Source: Pseudomonadota bacterium (lineage in GTDB: Bacteria; Pseudomonadota; Alphaproteobacteria; Rhizobiales; Hyphomicrobiaceae). Taken from it: DNA of 6,950 bases. Of this stretch, positions 1-5,871 are shown piece after piece. Position 1 is the stretch's first letter. Each line of letters begins with the position of its first letter. The notes under the pieces were generated by a model that was given only the letters and a program-made list of their open reading frames with translations, ran no database searches and was not told the origin of the DNA. The stretch spans positions 1-6,950 of the forward strand of contig JAEVZQ010000277.1 of assembly GCA_023392135.1 (NCBI GenBank). The letters run 5' to 3'. Made by a program: the position numbers and the translations under genes.

Positions 1-99
1 AATAACCCCCCTCGACCGGTATGCCGGCAGTTGCAGCGGGGCAGCGGTTCGCACCAGTGCCGCAGGGCGAATCTGGATCGCAAGGGTGGGGATGATCCG

Positions 100-1113
100 A
101 TGACGCATGTTCCTTCGGGTCTTTGGCGATGGGGCATGGCGCTGCTTGCGGTGCTCGCCTTTTCGGCCATCGCGAGTGGGGCTAGCGCCCAGCAGCAGCC
201 GTCCGTGAGCGCCTGGCCGATGAATACCGAGGTCAACGAGAACGGGGGCACGAATTCCCGTCCGTCACCCGCGGCGCCCAACACGACCGTCATTCCGTGG
301 CAGCCGTCGACGAAGCCGAAGCCCGGCAAGTCGGCCGATCACGATCAGACCCAGGTGACGCTCGTCGCGCTACTGACGCAGGATGGCCAGCGGATCGATT
401 CCGGCCTTGTCTGGCGGGTGTTCAAACACGAAGGGGACGATGCTGCGCCGGGCCACAACGAGCTCGTCGTGACGCGGCGTGAAGCGAGCCCGGTGCTGCG
501 CCTGCCGCCTGGCGATTACTTCGTGAACGCAGCGTTCGGGCGGGCGCACCTGACACGCCGCATCACCGTCAAGGCGGGCGTGCAATCGGTGGAGCCGTTC
601 GTGCTGAACGCAGGTGGCCTGCGCGTGACGGCGCTGGTGAACAACGGTGAGTCCGTGCCATCGAACAGCGTCAGCTACGACATCTTCTCCGACGAGCGTG
701 ACCAGTTCGGCAACCGGGCCAGAATCTTGAGCGGCGCCCGCCCTGGCGTAATCGTCCGCCTCAACTCGGGGATCTATCACGTCGTGTCGACCTACGGGGA
801 CGCGAACGCCCATGTCAGCGCCGACGTGACCGTCGAGGCCGGCAAATTGACCGAAGCCAGCGTGACGCACTCGGCTGCCAAAACCACGTTCAAGCTGGTG
901 ACGCGCGCCGGTGGCGAGGCGCTGCCCGATACGCACTGGAAAATCCTCGATATCAGCGGTGAGGTCGTCACCGAGAGCGTCGGCGCGCTGCCGACGCACA
1001 TACTGGCGCCGGGCCAATACACGGCAATGGCGAGATCCGGCGGACAGGTGTTCCGGCGCAATTTCTCCGTGACCGGTGGCGACGTCGCCGAGATCGAGGT
1101 GGTGATGCAGTAG
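100..1113 (+). CDS. Secreted protein with three tandem beta-rich repeats, function unknown
   Basis: This 337-residue protein carries a clear Sec signal peptide: a basic/polar start, a hydrophobic core at about residues 12-27 (MALLAVLAFSAIASG), and an ASA cleavage motif at 28-30 before QQQ. A Pro/Asn/Ser-rich linker (about 31-82) follows, and then three similar units at about 85-170, 172-258 and 262-336. Each unit ends in the same pattern: a Gly turn before Tyr (PPGDYFV, NSGIYHV, APGQYTA), a strand with charged/aromatic residues, then a V-x-G/A-G turn and a final strand. This resembles small beta-sandwich folds of the carboxypeptidase-regulatory/PEGA kind, but I cannot name a family. No catalytic motif or membrane anchor is visible, so a periplasmic or extracellular binding or structural role is an inference. 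I chose the ATG at 100 because a purine-rich AAGGGTGGGG lies 8 bases upstream and the signal peptide begins there; an in-frame TTG at 31 would add 23 residues unlike a signal peptide. The gene converges on the binding-protein gene at 1197. Confidence 0.8.
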   Translation: MTHVPSGLWRWGMALLAVLAFSAIASGASAQQQPSVSAWPMNTEVNENGGTNSRPSPAAPNTTVIPWQPSTKPKPGKSADHDQTQVTLVALLTQDGQRIDSGLVWRVFKHEGDDAAPGHNELVVTRREASPVLRLPPGDYFVNAAFGRAHLTRRITVKAGVQSVEPFVLNAGGLRVTALVNNGESVPSNSVSYDIFSDERDQFGNRARILSGARPGVIVRLNSGIYHVVSTYGDANAHVSADVTVEAGKLTEASVTHSAAKTTFKLVTRAGGEALPDTHWKILDISGEVVTESVGALPTHILAPGQYTAMARSGGQVFRRNFSVTGGDVAEIEVVMQ

Positions 1114-1118
1114 CAGGT

Positions 1119-1190
1119 AGCGTGACCTCGTCAGGTCGTGAACTCGTTACGAGCACCATTTACGATTTCACGACTTGGCGACCTCACGCT
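1119..1190. terminator. Long imperfect inverted repeat between convergent genes; probable bidirectional terminator
   Basis: The left arm (1119-1142, beginning AGCGTGACC) pairs with the right arm (1167-1190, ending CCTCACGCT) over 24 positions. Only four positions are not Watson-Crick; two of these become G-U pairs in plus-strand RNA, leaving a 2-base internal loop. Weaker pairing continues inward to about 1149/1160, around a loop near 1150-1159. It starts 6 bases after the stop of the upstream plus-strand gene and ends 6 bases before the stop of the minus-strand gene, the position expected of a shared terminator. There is no strong T tract on either side (only CTTTC on the plus side), so it is not a textbook intrinsic terminator. 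A REP-like or other dispersed repeat is the alternative. Confidence 0.5.
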
Positions 1191-1196
1191 TTCACC

Positions 1197-2249
1197 TCAC
1201 CGAAATGGCGGGGCCTGCATCAGGCCACCGTTGAGCCAGAGATTGTTCGCGCGCCGCTCGAGCTTGAGGGGCGAGCGCAGGCCGACATTCCGCTCGTACA
1301 GCTCGCCATAGTTGCCGACCTGCCGGATCACCTGATAGGCCCAATCGCGGCCGACCCCAAGAGAGGCGCCGAGATCGCCATCGGTGCCGAGAAGCCGTCT
1401 AACCTCGACCATTTTGGACTGCCGTAAATCACCCGCGTTTCCGCTGGTGAGGCCCAGCTCCTCGGCAGCGATCATCGCGTAGAGCACCCATCGCACAATG
1501 CCGAACCACTGGGGATCATCCTGGCGCACGACAGGACCCAGCGGCTCCTTGGACAGCATCTCCGGCAGGAACTGGTGCGCGCCTGCACTGTCGATCGTCG
1601 CGCGCACGAGGGCGAGCATGGAGAGATCGGCGCTCAGAGCCGTGCATCTTCCGTTGAGATAGGCCTCTACGGCCGCGTCCCACTTCTCGAACGGAAGCAG
1701 GGTGAGCTGCATCGCACGCTTGGCGAAATATTCGGAGACGTGCTGCCCGGCTGGCGTTTCGGCCAGCACGCAGATGGTGGCGCCGCTGAGCTCCAGAACG
1801 CTGGTGATGGCCTGTGCCCGCTTGACCATGACGGCTTGGCCATCATGGAACAGCGTGTCGACGAAGCGCACGCCAAGATCCATGTCGCGGCTCAGCGTCC
1901 AGGTGGCGCTGCGCCCGAGCAGATCGACGTCACCGGACCTGAGGGCTGAAAAGCGTTCTGCAAGCGAGAGTGGACGGTATCTGACAGCCGTCTTGTCTCC
2001 GAAGATGGCGGCCGCCAGTCCCGCGCAGAAATCGACGTCGAGGCCCGACCAGGCGCCTTGCTCGTCGATATGGGAAAACCCGAGCGGGCCATCGGAAACG
2101 CCACAGAGCACGTGTCCGCGTGCGCGCACATCATCGAGCGTGGTGGCCGTCGCGGGTGCAGAGCCGCTCGCCAGAAGCAGGGCGCTTGCAGCGGCTCCGA
2201 GCAAACCGCGTGTGACTTGTCCGGCCAAGGTCATTCTGAAGGAGTCCAA
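1197..2249 (-). CDS. AapJ/BztA-like general L-amino-acid ABC transporter substrate-binding protein
   Basis: This periplasmic solute-binding protein (family 3, SBP_bac_3) resembles the AapJ/BztA group that delivers polar and general L-amino acids to an ABC permease. It has 350 residues from the TTG at 2249, close to the usual ~340. A signal peptide covers about residues 1-35 (hydrophobic core GLLGAAASALLLASG, then PATA). Diagnostic stretches are RARGHVLCGVSDG near 42-54, GLDVDFCAGLAAAIFGD near 69-85, ERFSALRSGDVDLLGR near 98-113, TWTLSRD near 116-122, SKEPLGPVVRQDDPQWF near 233-249, AEELGLTS near 262-269 and the closing QVGNYGELYERNVG near 310-323 with APPFR at the end. Cys160 and Cys202 sit where AapJ relatives have a conserved pair. 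No permease or ATPase gene of the aap type is in the window, so it either works with a remote system or is a sensory/orphan binding protein. It lies 100 bp downstream of the amidohydrolase on the same strand. Start: TTG at 2249 has GAAG five bases upstream; ATG at 2234 is a good alternative that keeps the signal peptide. Confidence 0.9.
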   Translation of the reverse strand: MDSFRMTLAGQVTRGLLGAAASALLLASGSAPATATTLDDVRARGHVLCGVSDGPLGFSHIDEQGAWSGLDVDFCAGLAAAIFGDKTAVRYRPLSLAERFSALRSGDVDLLGRSATWTLSRDMDLGVRFVDTLFHDGQAVMVKRAQAITSVLELSGATICVLAETPAGQHVSEYFAKRAMQLTLLPFEKWDAAVEAYLNGRCTALSADLSMLALVRATIDSAGAHQFLPEMLSKEPLGPVVRQDDPQWFGIVRWVLYAMIAAEELGLTSGNAGDLRQSKMVEVRRLLGTDGDLGASLGVGRDWAYQVIRQVGNYGELYERNVGLRSPLKLERRANNLWLNGGLMQAPPFR

Positions 2250-2349
2250 TCGTGCTTCATGAGTTTAGACGTTTCCGGGGCAGACCCAAGCACGATGAAA
2301 TCGGCTCGGGCCGCAATTCCGAACGATTGCAGATCGACTTGACTGTCGT

Positions 2350-3516
2350 TCAGGCGGGCATGGCCATCTCGACGAGCCGGCCCCAGTAGGAGACGCCGAC
2401 GGGGATGGCTTCGTCGTTGAAGTTGTATGCCGGGTGGTGCAGGCCGGCGCTGTCGCCGTTGCCCATGAAGATGAACGCACCCGGGCGCTGTTCCAGCAGG
2501 AAGGAGAAATCCTCTCCGCCCATGACCGGCGGCAGGGCCGTGTTCACCTTGTCCTTGCCGGAGACCTCACTCGCCACGGCGGCAGCGAATGCGGTCTCGC
2601 GCTGGTGGTTGCGGGTCACAGGATAGTCGCGCCGGTAGATCACCTCGGCCCGGGCGCCGAACATGGCGGCCGTCGTTTCGCTCACCTCGACGACACGTTT
2701 CTCGAGGAGATCGCGCACGTGCGGCTGCAGGGACCGGGCCGTGCCCGTCAGTTTCGCCTGCGCCGGGATGACATTCTGCGCATCGCCGGCGTGTAACATG
2801 CAAATGCAAACGACGGCCGACTCCAGCGGATCGACGTTGCGCGAGACGATGGATTGAAGGGCAGTGATCACATGCGCCCCGACCAGCACCGTGTCGATGC
2901 ACTGATGCGGCTTGGCAGCGTGCCCGCCCTTGCCGTCGATCGTGATGTAGATGCGGTCGGAAGACGCCATCAACGGTCCGGGGCGAAGGCCGAAGCAGCC
3001 GACGGGCATGCCCGGCTGGTTGTGAATGCCATACACCTCCTGAATGCCCCATCGGTCCAGAAGGCCATCGTCGATCATCGCCTTGGCACCAGCGCCGCCT
3101 TCTTCCGCGGGCTGGAAAATCAGCACGGCCGTGCCGTTGAAATTGCGCGTTTCGCAGAGGTAGCGGGCGGCGCCGAGCAGCATCGTCGTGTGGCCGTCGT
3201 GCCCGCAGGCATGCATACGCCCCGGAACCGTGGAGGCATACGGCAGGCCGGTAGCTTCCTCGATGGGTAGGGCATCCATGTCGGCCCTGAGCCCGATGAC
3301 TTTTCCGGAATCGCAGTCGCGCCCCCTGATTACGGCGACGACACCGGTCCGGCCTATTCCGGGCACCACCTCATCGCAGCCATAAGCCTTCAGCTTCTCC
3401 GCAACGATGCCGGCCGTCCGATGCAACTCGTAAAGGATCTCAGGGTGTGCGTGCAGGTCGCGGCGAAGCTCCGTAAGCTCCTCCTGCATCCCTGCGACGC
3501 GGTTCAGGATCGGCAT
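2350..3516 (-). CDS. M20 family metallo-amidohydrolase (hippurate hydrolase / N-acyl-amino-acid amidohydrolase type)
   Basis: This probably cytoplasmic (no signal peptide) metal-dependent hydrolase of peptidase family M20, subfamily D, cleaves the amide bond of N-acyl amino acids such as hippurate or of related amides. Its 388 residues match the usual 380-400. Motifs in order are RRDLHAHPE (18-26), GLRADMDALPIEE (75-87), the metal-binding MHACGHDGHT (101-110, ligands Cys104 and His106), FQPAEEGGAGA (134-144, Glu138 catalytic base and Glu139 metal ligand), YGIHNQPGMPVG (162-173, His165), the lid/dimerisation domain with GKGGHAAKPH (195-204), NVIPAQAKLTGTAR (248-261), VMGGEDFSFLL (331-341) and GLHHPAYNFNDEAI (358-371, metal His360/361). 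All expected ligands are present, so the enzyme should be active; the exact substrate cannot be read from the sequence. I chose ATG 3516 because the family's N-terminus begins here and GGGAG precedes it by about 10 bases; the frame stays open upstream to 3765, but that part overlaps the methyltransferase gene and looks unlike protein. It precedes the amino-acid binding protein, fitting an amino-acid scavenging role. Confidence 0.92.
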   Translation of the reverse strand: MPILNRVAGMQEELTELRRDLHAHPEILYELHRTAGIVAEKLKAYGCDEVVPGIGRTGVVAVIRGRDCDSGKVIGLRADMDALPIEEATGLPYASTVPGRMHACGHDGHTTMLLGAARYLCETRNFNGTAVLIFQPAEEGGAGAKAMIDDGLLDRWGIQEVYGIHNQPGMPVGCFGLRPGPLMASSDRIYITIDGKGGHAAKPHQCIDTVLVGAHVITALQSIVSRNVDPLESAVVCICMLHAGDAQNVIPAQAKLTGTARSLQPHVRDLLEKRVVEVSETTAAMFGARAEVIYRRDYPVTRNHQRETAFAAAVASEVSGKDKVNTALPPVMGGEDFSFLLEQRPGAFIFMGNGDSAGLHHPAYNFNDEAIPVGVSYWGRLVEMAMPA

Positions 3517-3562
3517 GACAGGTGGTCTCCCTCTGAACCGACCGCCTCGGATGGTTGCCGGG

Positions 3563-3591
3563 AAGCTAACCTGAATGCGCCGCCCGGACAA
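3563..3591 (-). promoter_or_regulatory. Possible sigma70-type promoter for the amidohydrolase gene
   Basis: In the 104-bp gap upstream of the amidohydrolase start, the minus strand reads TTGTCC (3586-3591) as a -35 candidate, then 17 bases, then TAGCTT (3563-3568) as a -10 candidate. Matches to consensus are 4/6 and 3/6, with ideal spacing, leaving a leader of roughly 40 bases. If real, the amidohydrolase and binding protein are transcribed separately from the upstream cyclase operon. The call rests on weak motif matches alone. Confidence 0.25.
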
Positions 3592-3620
3592 ATGCGACGG
3601 ACGGCCGTGTGGCCGAAAGA

Positions 3621-4121
3621 TCAGTGCCGCCGATAGATGAAGTAGCGCCCCGGTGCCACATCCGGCGGCAGCGCCCGGGCATCGAGGCGGGGATGAGTGA
3701 GCTCGGTCGAGGTGACGACGAGAGCGCCCGGTCTGACCAGTTCCAGCACGATATCCGGGAGCCATCTTTGCAGGCGTATCTCATCGGCCCGAACGCCATT
3801 GCCGAGGTCTGCGTGGAGGAGGGCCGCGATGGCGCCGAACTTCGCACCGAAGGCGCGGCCTGCGGTTTCTATCTCTCCGATGATCAGATCATCCGGCACC
3901 GGAATGCTGCGCGGGTTTGCCTCCACTGACCGGTCGAAGGCGATAATTCGGCGGGCCGGCAGCATCTCGCGCAGGTGGTCGTAGGTGCGGCCGTTTCCGA
4001 GGCCGAGCTCGATGACCGGTCCGGGAAGGCCTTCGCCTGCAGCATCGAGCACGGCAGCCGCTGCCTCCAGCAGCACCTTCTGGGCCTGCAGCCGATTGAT
4101 GAAGCTGTCGAGGCGGCTCAT
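3621..4121 (-). CDS. Small class I SAM-dependent methyltransferase
   Basis: The 166-residue protein has the start of a Rossmann-type methyltransferase fold. A short N-terminal helix region (MSRLDSFINRLQAQ) is followed by motif I, PVIELGLGNGRTYDHL, at about 35-50 with the Gly-x-Gly-x-Gly-like loop that binds S-adenosylmethionine. The acidic end of strand 2 is AFDR at 61-64 (Asp63, expected to contact the ribose). A motif ALLHADLGNG lies at about 100-109 and VRPGALVVTSTEL near 129-141. The overall look matches the short proteobacterial family annotated as S-adenosyl-L-methionine methyltransferase (Methyltransf_17 type, recalled, not searched). The substrate is unknown; there is no signal peptide, so it should be cytosolic. 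Its ATG shares four bases (ATGA) with the stop of the cyclase gene, and GAGG lies just upstream inside the cyclase end, which implies translational coupling and co-regulation. It ends 104 bp before the amidohydrolase gene. Confidence is high for the fold and low for any specific reaction. Confidence 0.85.
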   Translation of the reverse strand: MSRLDSFINRLQAQKVLLEAAAAVLDAAGEGLPGPVIELGLGNGRTYDHLREMLPARRIIAFDRSVEANPRSIPVPDDLIIGEIETAGRAFGAKFGAIAALLHADLGNGVRADEIRLQRWLPDIVLELVRPGALVVTSTELTHPRLDARALPPDVAPGRYFIYRRH

Positions 4122-5833
4122 GAGGCCTCGCTCGCCATTTCGGAATGCTGCTCGGCGCGGGCAGCCTTCTCCGACTCCGAGAAGGCATGAGCCTTGATCG
4201 GCTCGTCGTGGCCGCGCATCGGCACGTCGCGTGTCATCGATTTCGCCAGCCGCGTGCCCGAAGCGTGGAGGGCCGCGTCGGACACCAGCATATCGGCCAG
4301 CAACTCCTTCGTTGCGTTTTCGAGTCGGCTGGCGATGCTGACCGTCTCCCCGAGTGCCGTGACGATGTAGCCGCGCTCGTCATCGCCGACACGGGCGATC
4401 ACGGCCGGGCCGCTGTGGACGCCGATACCGATCCGCAGGGGCATCGGCAGTGCCGATCCGAATTCGCGATTCAACATCTGTGCGGCCCGCAGCATGTCGC
4501 GGCCGGCAGAGATGGCACTGCGGCTTCCCATGCCCCTTTGTCCCTCGAGACCGAATATGGCCATCGCGCCATCGCTCAGGTACATGCCGACGCGGCCGCC
4601 GTGCGCCTCGACCGCCTGCGTGACTTCTCCGAGGAAGCGGTTTACGAGCAGGACAGTGTCGGCGGGAAGCTGCTTCTTCGATAAAGTCGTGAAACCGCGA
4701 ATGTCGACGATGAGGATCGTCACGTTGCGCTCGACGCCCCACTTGTAGTTTTCCTCCTCCCAGTCGAGGCCGGCATCCCGGCTCGTTGCAGGCAGGAGGA
4801 TCTGCACCGAGATCGGATGCAGCGGCCGGATCTGGCACGCGAGGCGCACGCTGGCAGGCGCGGAGATGCGGCTCAATACGGCCCGTTCGGCTGGCGTCGG
4901 CGGCGGCAATGTATCCTGCCCGGAGAGCACGAGAACGCGACAGGTCGAGCAGCGCCCGCGTCCGCCGCAGAGCGATGGGTGCGGGATGCAGCTCTGACGG
5001 CTCGCCTCGAGCAGGGTCGTGCCCGGCCTGATCGCGATCTCTCCATGGCCAACGTAACGGATCGGCACGATACCTCTCATGCGTCGGACGATTGCAACGC
5101 CGATCATCATCGCCGCGATAAGGAGCCCGGCGGCCGCGAGGACCTCCCGCGAAAGCGCCACGGCCTGATACAGGCCATCGATCTCATCCGGCGTCGGAGG
5201 CACGCTGGCGGGGAGCAGCCCCGCTGCTTCCCGGCCCGCTGCAATGAAACCGGCGATCGCCAGCAGCGGAATGGCAAAGGCGAGTGCGAACCCGATCTCC
5301 CGCACCCGGCCGAACCACGGCCTATGCCGAAACACGTAATGGAGACCGATGATGCCGTGAAACCAGGCGACGAGGACAAGTGTGATCTGCCAGGCGACGT
5401 GCGCCGGATAGAGCTTCTGGAGCACGGCTGAATAAGCGTCGTCCATCCCGAGGAAGGAGTGGGCGTAGCGGGTGCCGATCGCGTGCTCGGCGACCAGCAC
5501 CGGAATGGCAAGACCGAGGGCAATCTGAACGGCCTCCTCGACCGGCATGCGGCAGGGGCGCCTCAGCACGATCCGCTTCAGGGCCAGTCCGACGTGAAGC
5601 GCCGCCGCGCCATAAAGCGCGATCGTTCCGGGCCACGAGCGCCAAAACCATGTTCGCCAGTGCTGGGCCATCTCCATGGCCTGGAGCCCGAGCACACCGA
5701 GCGCATGGTTGAGCAGATGCATCGTCACGAAGGTGAAGAGGACGACGCCGGCCCAGAGCCGGATTTCGCGCTCCCATACGATGTTGTGCCACCTCGTGCG
5801 ATTCAACACGGCTGCGGGTTTGATGCTGGGCAT
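4118..5833 (-). CDS. CyaC-like membrane-bound class III adenylate cyclase with haem-type anchor and [2Fe-2S] ferredoxin domain
   Basis: This 571-residue three-part protein should make cAMP from ATP at the cytoplasmic face of the inner membrane. Part 1 (about 20-250) is a membrane anchor with six predicted helices near 24-46, 68-88, 99-119, 144-167, 180-199 and 227-249. Histidines lie within the first four (His39/His43, His80, His116, His159/His165), as in the cytochrome b anchors of dihaem succinate:quinone oxidoreductases. Part 2 (about 255-347) is a ferredoxin domain with Cys289, Cys295, Cys298 (C-x5-C-x2-C, in CGGRGRCSTC) and Cys333 for a [2Fe-2S] cluster. Part 3 (about 368-550) is the class III cyclase domain: VDIRGFTTLS with metal Asp377, LSDGAMAIFG with metal Asp421, and VTALGETVSIASRLE with Arg503. 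This architecture matches the known redox/quinone-responsive CyaC of Sinorhizobium meliloti, so control by quinone redox state is the likely role. Oddities: the usual substrate Lys position is Met417 and the usual transition-state Asn is Ser499. ATG 5833 starts 38 bp after the ABC gene; its stop overlaps the methyltransferase start. Guanylate cyclase activity cannot be excluded. Confidence 0.9.
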   Translation of the reverse strand: MPSIKPAAVLNRTRWHNIVWEREIRLWAGVVLFTFVTMHLLNHALGVLGLQAMEMAQHWRTWFWRSWPGTIALYGAAALHVGLALKRIVLRRPCRMPVEEAVQIALGLAIPVLVAEHAIGTRYAHSFLGMDDAYSAVLQKLYPAHVAWQITLVLVAWFHGIIGLHYVFRHRPWFGRVREIGFALAFAIPLLAIAGFIAAGREAAGLLPASVPPTPDEIDGLYQAVALSREVLAAAGLLIAAMMIGVAIVRRMRGIVPIRYVGHGEIAIRPGTTLLEASRQSCIPHPSLCGGRGRCSTCRVLVLSGQDTLPPPTPAERAVLSRISAPASVRLACQIRPLHPISVQILLPATSRDAGLDWEEENYKWGVERNVTILIVDIRGFTTLSKKQLPADTVLLVNRFLGEVTQAVEAHGGRVGMYLSDGAMAIFGLEGQRGMGSRSAISAGRDMLRAAQMLNREFGSALPMPLRIGIGVHSGPAVIARVGDDERGYIVTALGETVSIASRLENATKELLADMLVSDAALHASGTRLAKSMTRDVPMRGHDEPIKAHAFSESEKAARAEQHSEMASEAS

Positions 5834-5871
5834 CGATGGTACTCGAACAGGCTGCGTGTGGAGGCCGCCTA

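Noticed and set aside
31..99. Upstream in-frame TTG at 31 for the secreted repeat protein
   Set aside because: It would put 23 charged and polar residues before the signal peptide; ATG 100 has a better ribosome binding site.
370..1017. 215-residue open frame on the minus strand inside the secreted-protein gene
   Set aside because: It is antisense to a gene with a clear signal peptide and repeats, and its Arg/His-rich composition is typical of a GC-rich shadow frame.
1702..2262. 186-residue plus-strand open frame opposite the binding-protein gene
   Set aside because: It is antisense to a strongly recognised AapJ-like protein, has no recognisable motif and is Ser/Arg-rich like a shadow.
2262..2289. 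Possible promoter (TTGGGT, 16 bases, TAAACT on the minus strand) before the binding-protein gene
   Set aside because: The -35 matches at only three positions, and transcription would start almost at the TTG start codon; it is too weak to list, though it would favour the ATG at 2234.
3602..3615. Short hairpin CGGCC-GTGT-GGCCG just after the methyltransferase stop
   Set aside because: The stem is only 5 bp in GC-rich DNA with no T tract; a terminator here is possible but not supported.
3517..3765. N-terminal extension of the amidohydrolase frame up to 3765
   Set aside because: It overlaps the methyltransferase gene on the same strand, is Arg/Pro/Gly-rich and unlike the family; the family N-terminus starts at ATG 3516 behind a purine-rich site.
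4817..5431. 204-residue plus-strand open frame opposite the cyclase
   Set aside because: It is antisense to the ferredoxin and membrane domains, and its Arg/Asp/His-rich text has no fold signature.
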